Shown one piece after another: positions 16,507 through 24,963 of a stretch of DNA of 64,000 nucleotides. Below the pieces are notes generated by a model that was not told the DNA's origin, did not search any database, and was given only the letters and a program-made list of their open reading frames with translations. Made by a program: the position numbers and the translations under genes. Every line of letters begins with the position of its first letter. The first letter of the stretch is position 1. This DNA is from JAIEPM01 sp964546815 (lineage in GTDB: Bacteria > Cyanobacteriota > Vampirovibrionia > Obscuribacterales > Obscuribacteraceae): assembly GCA_964546815.1 (NCBI GenBank), contig CAZJLR010000012.1:1-64000 (forward strand), in the 5' to 3' direction.

Positions 16507-17891
16507 TATGCCTTCACCTCCACCTTAGCTTTGGCTGCGACAGAGCGGTCTTTTCCATATATTGATTTCCAGGCGTTGTAAGCGAAAAGGCACTGACCGA
16601 GAACGATCATGATTCCGCTGATTGAGCGAAGAATCCAGTAGGGTCTAATTTCAAGACTCCACATATCAACCGGTATGGCTGCGTGCCATCCAGCAGATTG
16701 AATCAGTCCGGCTACTGTAAGTGAGGTCATCATCAAAGTGAAACCGGCTGTTTTCAACCACCAGTGGGCTCTGATCAGTCCCTGACTTTGCCATTCACAA
16801 CCAGTCAAACGAGGCAATCCATAATATATGGCTGCTGTGAGAATGAATGAGAATGTTCCGAGCAATGCCAGGTGAGCGTGGCCAACAACCCATTGGGTAA
16901 AGTGCAAGTACCAGTTAACCCAGCGAGTTGCTTGGAATGGTCCTTGAGTACAAGTGATTAGATAGAAAATCGAAGAAGTGATTGTGAATCTCAGGGTCAA
17001 GTCTGTGACTGCCATGCCCCACTTGCCTTTCATTGTCATGAAAAAGTTGGTGAGAACGGTCATAACAGGGACGAGCAAGAAGATTGAAGAAATAACCGCG
17101 ATAGCTTTGAGCCATTCAGGTACTGGTGATTGGAGGATGTGGTGAGTTCCGGTTGGTGCGTAGAATAGCGCGATACCCCAGAAGCCCAACATTGATAGAC
17201 CGTGGCTGTAGAGCGGGTTTTGTGTGATGCGTGGCAGCAAGTAGTACATCATGCCGACACCGACTGTGGTGAACCACATACCTAAGATGTTGTGTCCATA
17301 GAACCAACCGACGATGGCATCGTTAAGACCAGGAAGAGCGACGAATGTGCGCTGACCGATGATGTATACGAGTGGGAACCAGAAAAGAGCACCGAGGAAG
17401 TACCAGAGAGATACATAGAGCTTTTTGATTTTGCGGTTGACCACGGTCATGTATATATTGAGCGCGGTGCAGATCAAAGCGACTGTGACGAGTACATCGA
17501 GTACGGCTCCGAGTTCCGCATATTCACGACCTTCTGTAAAGCCGTTGAGCAATGTGCAGAAAGCACCAACCATCATGAGGTTCCATGCCCACATGGTGAA
17601 GTTGCCTAGTTTCTCGCTCCACAGTTTTGACTTGGTGAGTGACGGCACCATGTAGAACATTGAACCTACATAGCCCATCGATAACCAGGCAATCGCCACG
17701 GTGTTTACGTGGAACATACGCAGGTGAGGCATCGAGAGCTGCGGCACGTTGTGCACCAGGTCTGGGAATGAGAATTCCAGTCCTGCGAGCATACCGGCGC
17801 CCATGCCGAGTATTGACCAGAAAATTGCAGAAAGAAGGAAGTTGCGCGCGGCGCTTCCCTCTCTGTCGCTAAAAAGCCTGTCAAGTAACAT
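16506..17891 (-). CDS. ccoN: cbb3-type cytochrome c oxidase subunit I
   Basis: 461 residues, about twelve membrane helices. It is the catalytic heme-copper subunit that reduces oxygen to water. Low-spin heme ligand region 'MFHVNTVAIAWLSMGYVGSM', copper ligand segment 'HNILGMWFTTVGVGMMYYLL' and 'GTHHILQSPVPEW' with the adjacent CuB histidines, and the heme helix 'HFTQWVVGHAHLALLGTFSF' are all present. It is the first gene of the long minus-strand respiratory operon. C-family (cbb3) oxidases have high oxygen affinity, which would suit life in low-oxygen settings. Confidence 0.93.
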   Translation of the reverse strand: MLLDRLFSDREGSAARNFLLSAIFWSILGMGAGMLAGLEFSFPDLVHNVPQLSMPHLRMFHVNTVAIAWLSMGYVGSMFYMVPSLTKSKLWSEKLGNFTMWAWNLMMVGAFCTLLNGFTEGREYAELGAVLDVLVTVALICTALNIYMTVVNRKIKKLYVSLWYFLGALFWFPLVYIIGQRTFVALPGLNDAIVGWFYGHNILGMWFTTVGVGMMYYLLPRITQNPLYSHGLSMLGFWGIALFYAPTGTHHILQSPVPEWLKAIAVISSIFLLVPVMTVLTNFFMTMKGKWGMAVTDLTLRFTITSSIFYLITCTQGPFQATRWVNWYLHFTQWVVGHAHLALLGTFSFILTAAIYYGLPRLTGCEWQSQGLIRAHWWLKTAGFTLMMTSLTVAGLIQSAGWHAAIPVDMWSLEIRPYWILRSISGIMIVLGQCLFAYNAWKSIYGKDRSVAAKAKVEVKA

Positions 17892-18459
17892 GAACTAACC
17901 CCTGCTTATGTTTCCCTGTGAATAACGACGCAGACGACCGGTAGATACGCCTGGCAATGCGGCTTGAAAGAATTTAGTAAGAGCAGATTGATGCTTTTGG
18001 CTTGCATTCTTGAGAACCCGCATGCAGTCGTGCTAAATCTCGGCGAAACCTTTAGAACTCACTAATACTGGTTTCGATAATCTTTCACTGGAAATTATTG
18101 CAGCGTGGTAAATGGACTATGACCGTACTAAGAAATTTACGATACAAAGCGTAACGCGCGCAAAATCTTGCGGAGTAAGCATCTCGGGGAATCGCTGTTG
18201 TCATTACCGCCTAACCCAAAAAATGTTTCGCTTAATTCAAATTGAACTGACCCCGATCGTCTATCAATCTTTCAAGCCCACTTGGCTAGCTCTGATTGCT
18301 TGAATCGTTCTGCCTGTCAGGAAATTTGGCATAGTAAAGAGTGCGTGGGTTGTGCACTAGGACATTTGCATATCTAGAAGATTTTCCATAGCTTCTTGAC
18401 ACCAACATCACCCAAAAATGTCCCCTCATTTTGAAAATTTTTGGACAACAATTTGGGTC
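17892..18459. other. 568-bp gap upstream of the respiratory operon
   Basis: This gap holds the presumed minus-strand promoter of the oxidase operon, but I find no convincing -35/-10 pair and no TTGAT-N4-ATCAA FNR-type site. A 63-codon plus-strand reading frame at 18112-18303 has no ribosome site or protein-like composition and is not called. A weak hairpin near the pth end is listed separately. Confidence 0.5.
18412..18444 (-). terminator. Weak hairpin downstream of pth
   Basis: CCAAAAAT and ATTTTTGG form an 8-bp A/T-rich stem with a 17-base loop just past the pth stop codon. There is no T run on the pth (minus) side beyond the stem itself, so a terminator role is uncertain. Confidence 0.3.
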
Positions 18460-19059
18460 TTAGCTAACTGGTGCTTCTCTCAAATCGATGCCGTTGAATT
18501 TGTTCATGGCCGACTGAATGCCTTCTCTTAAAATGCTCTCTGCCGCTTCTATTGCCAGATCTATAGCTTTGAAATATAGTGCTCGATCGTTTTCGGCAAT
18601 TTCAGAAAGGACAAAGTGCGCTCGCATTGCCCCTCCTGGGTCGGGCCCGACGCCTATGCGCAGTCTTTGAAAATCTTTGTGGCCCAGGCATTCCATGATT
18701 GACTCGATGCCATGATTGCCTGCTGAGCCACCGCCGCCCCTTGCAAGCCTGAGCACGCCCATGGGCAGTGCTACTTCGTCATGAATAATTAGAATGTCGC
18801 TTTTATCAATTTTGTAAAAGCTGCAAATTGCTGCTACAGCTTTGCCTGAAAGGTTCATGTAAGTGCTTGGTCGAGCCAGCATGACATCGTGATTTGCCAT
18901 TTTTATTTTGCCGATTTCGGCATGTAATTTAGTTGACAAAGAAAGGCTGCCACCATATTTGATGGCGAGTCTTTCGATCATCTTGAAACCCGCATTGTGC
19001 CTGGTCATGTCGTAGCGTGCTTCTGGGTTTCCCAGACCAACCAGCAATTTCAAAGCCAT
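18460..19059 (-). CDS. pth: Peptidyl-tRNA hydrolase
   Basis: 199 residues, normal length. It releases stalled peptides from tRNA. Key residues are seen: catalytic His in 'MTRHNAGF', Asn in 'PSTYMNLSG', Asp in 'IIHDEVALPMG', and Asn in 'GGSAGNHGIESI'; the N-terminal 'LLVGLGNPEARYDMTR' is the family signature. Stands alone, divergent from gcvPA. Confidence 0.96.
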   Translation of the reverse strand: MALKLLVGLGNPEARYDMTRHNAGFKMIERLAIKYGGSLSLSTKLHAEIGKIKMANHDVMLARPSTYMNLSGKAVAAICSFYKIDKSDILIIHDEVALPMGVLRLARGGGGSAGNHGIESIMECLGHKDFQRLRIGVGPDPGGAMRAHFVLSEIAENDRALYFKAIDLAIEAAESILREGIQSAMNKFNGIDLREAPVS

Positions 19060-19370
19060 TTTTAGAACCTCAAAAAAATTTTGCTTACGTAAAGCAGAAT
19101 TTATGATTCCTCTTGCAAAGCCCTGTGTAATTTTTTCAGTGCCTGCATTGCTAAATGATAAATTACTCTCGAATTAAGACAAAGTGCAGGGAAGGCAGGT
19201 GCTGCGGCAAGCTGAGCCTTTAGACTGGCGGGGAATGCCACTTAATTCAGAGCGCTCAAACGCCTATAAATGATACAAATGAACTAGAATTGCATTACTT
19301 ATGATCGCCTTCCGCCATTATGACGGAAAAAAATTGTCTCAACTCCATTATTCAGGTGGCAGCTTTCGCA

Positions 19371-20789
19371 ATGACTCAAAATTCGCCAGAGAAAGAAAAC
19401 TTTCCCTATTTGCCTCACACTCAGGACGACCGCGAGCAGATGCTTCGCAGCATCGGGGCTAGAAGCTTTGAAGACCTTCTCAGCCACATACCGCAAGAAA
19501 TCAGGGTTAAAGAACTCAATATTGCAGCAGGTTTGAGTGAGCTTGAATTAAGCGAGTATATGAAAGGGCTGGCTGCTAAAAACCAGTCTAGTTCACAACA
19601 GTCATCATTTTTAGGCGGCGGTGTTTATCGCCGTTTTGTGCCTTCGGCAGTGCCGTCAATCACTTCGCGTTCGGAGTTTGCGACTGCTTACACGCCCTAC
19701 CAGCCTGAAGTCAGCCAGGGTACTCTTCAAGCTATTTACGAATTCCAAACAGCAATTTGTTTGTTGACTGGAATGGACGTGGCAAATGCTTCTGTATACG
19801 ATGGTCCCAACGCATGTGCTGAAGCTGCTTTGATGTCCAGCCGTTTAACCAACCGCAACAGGACTGTTATAGCTGAAAGTGTAAATCCTGAATATGCGAT
19901 GGTAACCAAAACATATTTAGAAACATGTGGCATGAAACCTGAAGTGCACTCCACTGCAAGCGCCACTCTAGATGTAGCGAAATTAGATTTGACCGATGCA
20001 GCATGTTTGATTGTGCAATATCCAAACTATTTCGGCTGCCTTGAAGATTTAGACAAGTTGGCTGAAGCCGCGCATGCAGCCGGCGCTCTGCTTGTAGTTG
20101 TGAGCGACCCAATTAACCTGGGCATGCTTGAAGCACCAGCAACTTTTGGTGCAGACATTGTAGTTGGTGATGCGCAGCAATGTGGCAACGGGCTTTCATT
20201 CGGTGGTCCGTCTGCCGGATTTATGGCCACACGCAATCAATATGTACGTCAATTGCCTGGTCGTCTTTGCGGAATGACTGTAGATAGCCGCGGACAACGT
20301 GCATTCACTTTGACATTGCAAACACGCGAGCAGCACATCAGACGTGCTAAAGCGACATCAAATATTTGCACCAACCAGAGTTTAAATGCACTTACGATGC
20401 TTGTTTATTTAGCCATGATGGGTCCACGTGGATTGCGTGAATTGGCTGAAATAGGCATGTTCAGAGCACATCACCTGGCTGAAGCATTGTGCGCAATCGA
20501 AGGCGTGAAATTGAAATTCGACTCGCCTTTTGTCAATGAGTTCTTGCTTCAATTAGATTATCCAGTTGAAGAAGTTCTTTCTGCGTTGAAAAAACATTCG
20601 ATATTGGGCGGCATCAACCCTGTGAAATTCTATCCACAGTTGAACAACTGTCTCCTTGTGGCTTGCACCGAAATGAATTCGGTAGCCGAGCTAGACAGAT
20701 ATGCTTCGGCAATGAAAGAAGTTTGCCAGAGTCTTGGCGGTCAGTCTAAAGACAAAAAAGGAACGGCTGAAGTAGCCAGTGTCCGTTGA
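19371..20789 (+). CDS. gcvPA: Glycine dehydrogenase (decarboxylating) subunit 1
   Basis: 472 residues from the ATG at 19371; an ATG at 19320 adds 17 residues, but homologues begin close to 'YLPHTQDDREQMLRSIG' and an AGGTGG lies upstream of the later ATG. This is the N-terminal half of the two-subunit P-protein of the glycine cleavage system. Features: 'QPEVSQGTLQAIYEFQT', 'CGMTVDSRGQRAFTLTLQTR' and 'REQHIRRAKATSNICTNQ'. The PLP-lysine subunit GcvPB, and GcvT/GcvH, are not nearby, so the system is split across the genome. The leader (19182-19243) is locally GC-rich but does not match the glycine riboswitch consensus. Confidence 0.93.
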   Translation: MTQNSPEKENFPYLPHTQDDREQMLRSIGARSFEDLLSHIPQEIRVKELNIAAGLSELELSEYMKGLAAKNQSSSQQSSFLGGGVYRRFVPSAVPSITSRSEFATAYTPYQPEVSQGTLQAIYEFQTAICLLTGMDVANASVYDGPNACAEAALMSSRLTNRNRTVIAESVNPEYAMVTKTYLETCGMKPEVHSTASATLDVAKLDLTDAACLIVQYPNYFGCLEDLDKLAEAAHAAGALLVVVSDPINLGMLEAPATFGADIVVGDAQQCGNGLSFGGPSAGFMATRNQYVRQLPGRLCGMTVDSRGQRAFTLTLQTREQHIRRAKATSNICTNQSLNALTMLVYLAMMGPRGLRELAEIGMFRAHHLAEALCAIEGVKLKFDSPFVNEFLLQLDYPVEEVLSALKKHSILGGINPVKFYPQLNNCLLVACTEMNSVAELDRYASAMKEVCQSLGGQSKDKKGTAEVASVR

Positions 20790-20846
20790 TACTTTGAGAA
20801 TATATTTTGTATATAGCTAAGTAAGAAGAGGTTGTCTTAAAGGACG

Positions 20847-21650
20847 ATGGAGAAGTTGGACCAAAGTACTAGCAGTTCAGCAGAAGAGGGCAAGCAGGCG
20901 CCAGGCTCCAAGCCGCCGACAGATCCCAAAGCGTCTGCCAACAATTCGATGCTCGGATTTGTGCGCGAAGTTGTTGAGCTTGTTGTGGTGACTTTGATTT
21001 TGCTTATCGGCATTCGTTGGGCCTTTGCCGAAGCCAGATATATTCCGTCAAGTTCGATGGAACCGACTTTGCAAATAAACGATCGAATACTCGTAGAAAA
21101 AATTTCTGGTCATTTGCGCAGACCTTTTCAGCGCGGCGACATTCTAGTTTTTTATCCGCCGCCGTCTGAAATGCAAAACAAAGATTTGAGCAATGACCCG
21201 CTTTCTGTGCTGGGACGATTGACCGGATTGCCGTTTTTGCCTTACGAACCTGCATTCATAAAAAGGGTTGTTGGACTGCCAGGCGACAAAATTACTGTAG
21301 CTAAGGGTGTTGGTGTTTATATCAATGGTCAATTGTTGGACGAACCTTATATCAAGGAAAAGCCCAACTATGATTTGAGGACACTTGGGGACATTGGTAC
21401 TACGGGGCGTATTGCATACGATGGGCGTCCGCAGCTTGCTGCAGATCAACTTTCGCAACCTATAGTCATCCCCAAAGACCATCTTTTTATGATGGGTGAC
21501 AATCGAAACAACAGTCAAGACAGCCATGTCTGGGGATTTCTCGATCAAAGCCGAGTAATTGGCCGCGCTTGTCTTGTGTTCTGGCGCAAACTTGATCCGC
21601 CGCCATATCCATTGAATTTACAATCAGGCGACCCTGACTCGGGGCACTAA
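20847..21650 (+). CDS. lepB: Signal peptidase I (first of tandem pair)
   Basis: 267 residues. Membrane serine protease that removes Sec/Tat signal peptides. Box B 'YIPSSSMEPTL' (catalytic Ser70), box D 'FIKRVVGLPGDK' (general-base Lys) and box E 'GDNRNNSQDSHVWGF' are intact. One membrane helix (about 40-57) follows a 35-residue disordered N-terminal extension. An insertion 'LGRLTGLPFLPYEPAF' between boxes is shared with the next gene, so the two arose by local duplication. Starts at ATG with AAAGGACG just upstream. Confidence 0.95.
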   Translation: MEKLDQSTSSSAEEGKQAPGSKPPTDPKASANNSMLGFVREVVELVVVTLILLIGIRWAFAEARYIPSSSMEPTLQINDRILVEKISGHLRRPFQRGDILVFYPPPSEMQNKDLSNDPLSVLGRLTGLPFLPYEPAFIKRVVGLPGDKITVAKGVGVYINGQLLDEPYIKEKPNYDLRTLGDIGTTGRIAYDGRPQLAADQLSQPIVIPKDHLFMMGDNRNNSQDSHVWGFLDQSRVIGRACLVFWRKLDPPPYPLNLQSGDPDSGH

Positions 21651-21718
21651 GTGTTTGAAATAAAAGCTATAATTCATGTTTGCGGCATAGAAAGCAAAAA
21701 TGCTTGAGGTCATCAAAC

Positions 21719-22639
21719 GTGTCGTCAGACATGGATAAACAACAAGTAGTCTCGGAACTTGAGCTAAGCGCTGAGCAGAAAGAGGGGCAATTGCCAGAAC
21801 CGAGCAAAGATATAGTTGTCGCGGCCGTAGATAGTGCTGTGCCGGCAGAGCCAGATCTGAAAACTGATGCAGTTGCCGTGACGCAGCCGCTTGCAGCGCC
21901 TGATAAAGCTGCTGCGCCGAAAAAGGGTGCCAAGAAAGAAGTTGATCCCAAAGCAAAAGGATGGTTTCGCGAAACTGTCGAGTTAGTTTTGATGACTTTG
22001 TTTTTGCTGGCAGTGATTCGCAGCACATTAGCTGAAGCCAGGTATATACCATCGGGGTCGATGGAACCGACTTTGCAGATAAACGATCGCATTTTGGTTG
22101 AGAAAGTATCGGGCTGGATGGCGCGTCCGATTGAACGCGGGGACATACTTGTTTTTTATCCGCCACCGATTGAGATGGGCGGAAAAGATATAAACCATTC
22201 TTTCTTATATGAATTAGGTCGACTGACTGGTTTGCCATGCTTTCCCATTGATACAGCTTATATCAAGCGAGTTGTGGGATTGCCAGGCGATGTTGTCAAG
22301 GTTCAAAAAGGTGTGGGCGTGTTTATAGACGACCAGTTGTTGCCTGAGACTTATGTCAAAGAATGTCCTGACTACGATTTGAAAGTGCTCGGCGATATTG
22401 GTGGACACAATACCGAGGGGCAGTTCATTAAGCCTTACGGCGACTCAAACGAACCTATTTATGTAAAACCAAACCAGCTGTTTATGATGGGTGATAATCG
22501 CAATAATAGCGGCGACAGCCACGTCTGGGGGCTATTAGACCGCAAGAGGGTGATTGGAAAAAGTTGTTTGCTCTTCTGGCGCTGGCTTCCAGAGCAGCAA
22601 GACCAGAAACTGGTTCAGCCAAGCGCTGATATGCCTTGA
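21719..22639 (+). CDS. lepB: Signal peptidase I (second of tandem pair)
   Basis: About 306 residues. Catalytic boxes 'YIPSGSMEPTL', 'YIKRVVGLPGDV' and 'GDNRNNSGDSHVWGL' are intact, with the same long insertion as its neighbour. The N-terminal extension is longer (~75 residues, Ala/Pro/Lys-rich) than in the first copy. I favour the GTG at 21719, which has AGG eight bases upstream; the ATG four codons later (21731) is also possible, and a TTG at 21680 is unlikely. The pair is 68 bp apart. Two diverged copies may serve different substrate sets, fitting the many secreted proteins here. Confidence 0.94.
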   Translation: MSSDMDKQQVVSELELSAEQKEGQLPEPSKDIVVAAVDSAVPAEPDLKTDAVAVTQPLAAPDKAAAPKKGAKKEVDPKAKGWFRETVELVLMTLFLLAVIRSTLAEARYIPSGSMEPTLQINDRILVEKVSGWMARPIERGDILVFYPPPIEMGGKDINHSFLYELGRLTGLPCFPIDTAYIKRVVGLPGDVVKVQKGVGVFIDDQLLPETYVKECPDYDLKVLGDIGGHNTEGQFIKPYGDSNEPIYVKPNQLFMMGDNRNNSGDSHVWGLLDRKRVIGKSCLLFWRWLPEQQDQKLVQPSADMP

Positions 22640-22858
22640 GTTATACAGGCTTCTTGAGTGCAATCCAGAGGGGTCCTCTTGACAAGGCTCTGACCCGTAT
22701 CTCCGAAATCAGCTTGGAGTAAGCATTCTGGATACTGGTACTTTTGATTCGTTTGTTGAAATTGGCTCCAGATTTTATGTTTCCGATCGTGAATTAATCC
22801 AGAGCTGGGTATAACTAAATGGGACGCGCTGTGCGTTTGTTTTTAGGGGAATTCCTTC

Positions 22859-24388
22859 ATGGCCAAGAGTGAAGCTAAAGGTGGAAAGAAGTCCACACCC
22901 GTTGATTTAGTAAATCGAGGGGCTAAAGCTGATTGTTCGCAACACGCAAGTGAAGTTAATGATAACGGTCATGGACATTCGTGTCATGCAGAGGCTGAGC
23001 CTAAAGAGGCAAACGAAAAAGACAGAGAAGACTCTTTGAGAAAACTCGAGTCCGACCTTAGTAAGCGCGAAATTGGATTAATACAGAGAGAAATACAGCT
23101 GCTTAGCTTGCAGCAAGAAATTGATCGCCTGCGTCCGTTGTCCGGACTTTATAGAGTAGTTAAAGCGATGGCGACTGAGCGCAAGCTTGAGTCGATGCTG
23201 GAAGTTATTACTAGAGAAACAGCAAGCATGCTGCGCTGCGACCGCTGCAGCGTGTTTGTACTTGATGCCCATCATGGTGAACTCTGGACCCAAGTTGCAC
23301 AGGGGCTCGATGGTCATCGCACTATTCGCGTACCTTTGTCCAGCACCAGTGTGGTTAGCCTTTGCGCACGCACCGGGCGCACCATCAACATTCCTGATGC
23401 ATATTCAGACCCACGTTTTGACCCTGAAGTTGATAAAACAACAGGCTATAGAACAAACAATATTCTTTGTGTGCCTATGCACAACCGCAATGGCGCCGTC
23501 ATCGGTGTTTTTGAAGTAATGAACAAAGACCACGGCACATTCTCGCAAGAGGATGAAGAGTGGTTGCAAGCACTAGCTGCGGTGGCAGCAGGTTTGATCG
23601 AACAAGCTCAAGCTTATTCCGAAATCGAACACTTCGTTGACAAAACCGTTGAAACACTGGCTCAGACAATTGATAAGAGAGACCCTCTTACTGCAGGTCA
23701 CTCAATTCGAGTCACCAGATATAGTATCTCTATCGGAGATGCAATGGCTATATCTGACGATGAAAAAGATGTTTTGCGTTATGCAGCGATGATGCATGAC
23801 TACGGCAAAATCGGTGTACCGGAAGCCATTCTCTGGAAGAATGGTCGTCTTACTCCTGAAGAATATGCATGCGTGCAAACTCACGCTCGTCTGACTTACG
23901 AATTGCTGTCAAACTTGCCTTTCACAAATAGACTGGCACACGTTCCGTTTATTGCATCATGCCACCACGAAAAACTCGATGGCACAGGCTATTACCGCAA
24001 CTTGAAAGGGCACGAAATTCCTTTCCTGGCCAGAGTCATTACGGTGTCTGACGTATTTGATGCTCTGACTTCAGTTCGTCACTATCGTAATCGTATGAAT
24101 ATAGTCAAAGTTTACGAAATCATGGAATCAGGACGCGATAACCATTTTGACCCTGAAGTTGTTGATTCGTTCTACGGATTGCCATGCGACAGAGTTATGC
24201 GAGTTATGGAATCAGAACGTGGTTCGCAAATTCCAGAAGAAGTTGATCAATTCAAGAATATTAGTTGGTTGCGACTTGTAGAACTTTGCCAGGGCAGCAA
24301 GCCTAAGCGCCAGGAAGAAGGCTTGAAAGAGCTGTTCTCCCGCATCTATAACGCAAACCTGCCTGCTGACTACCAGGAGTTGGATTAA
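22859..24388 (+). CDS. GAF/HD-GYP domain protein (putative c-di-GMP phosphodiesterase)
   Basis: 509 residues. N-terminal disordered region, a coiled coil (about 58-90), a GAF sensor domain (about 100-255: 'MLRCDRCSVFVLDAHHGELW') and an HD-GYP domain (about 270-430). Metal-site motifs: 'AGHSIRVTRY', 'MMHDYGKIGVP' (HD), 'IASCHHEKLDGTGYYRNLKG' and 'VSDVFDALTS'. The usual GYP is GYY here, so Pro is replaced by Tyr. HD-GYP enzymes linearise cyclic di-GMP; GAF would sense a ligand. No membrane span. AGGGG precedes the ATG. The next small gene is 5 bp away and likely co-translated. Confidence 0.88.
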   Translation: MAKSEAKGGKKSTPVDLVNRGAKADCSQHASEVNDNGHGHSCHAEAEPKEANEKDREDSLRKLESDLSKREIGLIQREIQLLSLQQEIDRLRPLSGLYRVVKAMATERKLESMLEVITRETASMLRCDRCSVFVLDAHHGELWTQVAQGLDGHRTIRVPLSSTSVVSLCARTGRTINIPDAYSDPRFDPEVDKTTGYRTNNILCVPMHNRNGAVIGVFEVMNKDHGTFSQEDEEWLQALAAVAAGLIEQAQAYSEIEHFVDKTVETLAQTIDKRDPLTAGHSIRVTRYSISIGDAMAISDDEKDVLRYAAMMHDYGKIGVPEAILWKNGRLTPEEYACVQTHARLTYELLSNLPFTNRLAHVPFIASCHHEKLDGTGYYRNLKGHEIPFLARVITVSDVFDALTSVRHYRNRMNIVKVYEIMESGRDNHFDPEVVDSFYGLPCDRVMRVMESERGSQIPEEVDQFKNISWLRLVELCQGSKPKRQEEGLKELFSRIYNANLPADYQELD

Positions 24389-24393
24389 GTAAT

Positions 24394-24753
24394 TTGGCTG
24401 ATTTCATTTCAACTTTTCAGTCATTCGAAGAAAACTTTCGGTCTGCCATTGGCGGTGCCATGGGCAAGATCGACCAAATTACTTTTAAGATGCTCATCAA
24501 CAATTTGAAGAGCACCGATTACCAGAGTGTTGTCGATACTTTAGATCAGCTGGGAAAAGAAAAAAGACCAGTTTCAATTCCGCCTATATATTTTTTGTCA
24601 GTTGCGCATCCGGACAATCGCATCAGAACAAAAGCTGCGACTGTGCTTACTTTGATTGATCCAAAAGGCGAAGTGCCCAAACTTGTCGCAGATAAAGGTT
24701 CAGAAGAAGCTGTGCGGGCACTGATTCAAAAATACGGTAATTTCAAAGGCTAA
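24394..24753 (+). CDS. Small protein of unknown function downstream of HD-GYP gene
   Basis: 119 residues from a TTG placed 5 bp after the HD-GYP stop, with GGATTAAG just upstream. Helical, with a C-terminal HEAT-like repeat pattern ('IRTKAATVLTLIDPKGEVPK'). No catalytic motif. Close coupling suggests a partner of the HD-GYP protein. Confidence 0.6.
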   Translation: MADFISTFQSFEENFRSAIGGAMGKIDQITFKMLINNLKSTDYQSVVDTLDQLGKEKRPVSIPPIYFLSVAHPDNRIRTKAATVLTLIDPKGEVPKLVADKGSEEAVRALIQKYGNFKG

Positions 24754-24905
24754 CTCAGATCCGGTTGTCAGGTGGGTGAGCTCCTAAACTAGGGCTAATC
24801 AAGTCAGACTTTTGGAACAAAACAATTCGGCATACTTCATTTAAGTTTGTGCTCTCAAAAGCAAGCCTGGTCATGATTTGGCGTCAAGATAAGCAAAATC
24901 TTCGC

Positions 24906-24932
24906 TTGATATCTCGCTAGGGCCGCTAAAAT
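24906..24932 (+). promoter_or_regulatory. Possible promoter for the Pro/Ala-rich secreted protein
   Basis: TTGATA and TAAAAT are separated by 15 bases, ahead of a GTG gene with AGGAG. The short spacer makes it a weak candidate. Confidence 0.3.
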
Positions 24933-24963
24933 ACTAGCTTCATGGATTCAGGAGAAGCGCCCC

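Noticed and set aside
18112..18303. 63-codon plus-strand ORF in the gap upstream of the oxidase operon
   Set aside because: No ribosome site, Cys/Arg-rich composition not like its neighbours, no conserved-looking segment.
19182..19243. GC-rich leader upstream of gcvPA considered as a glycine or cobalamin riboswitch
   Set aside because: Only a 5-bp closing stem (AAGTG/CACTT) is seen and the conserved core bases of both riboswitch classes are absent.
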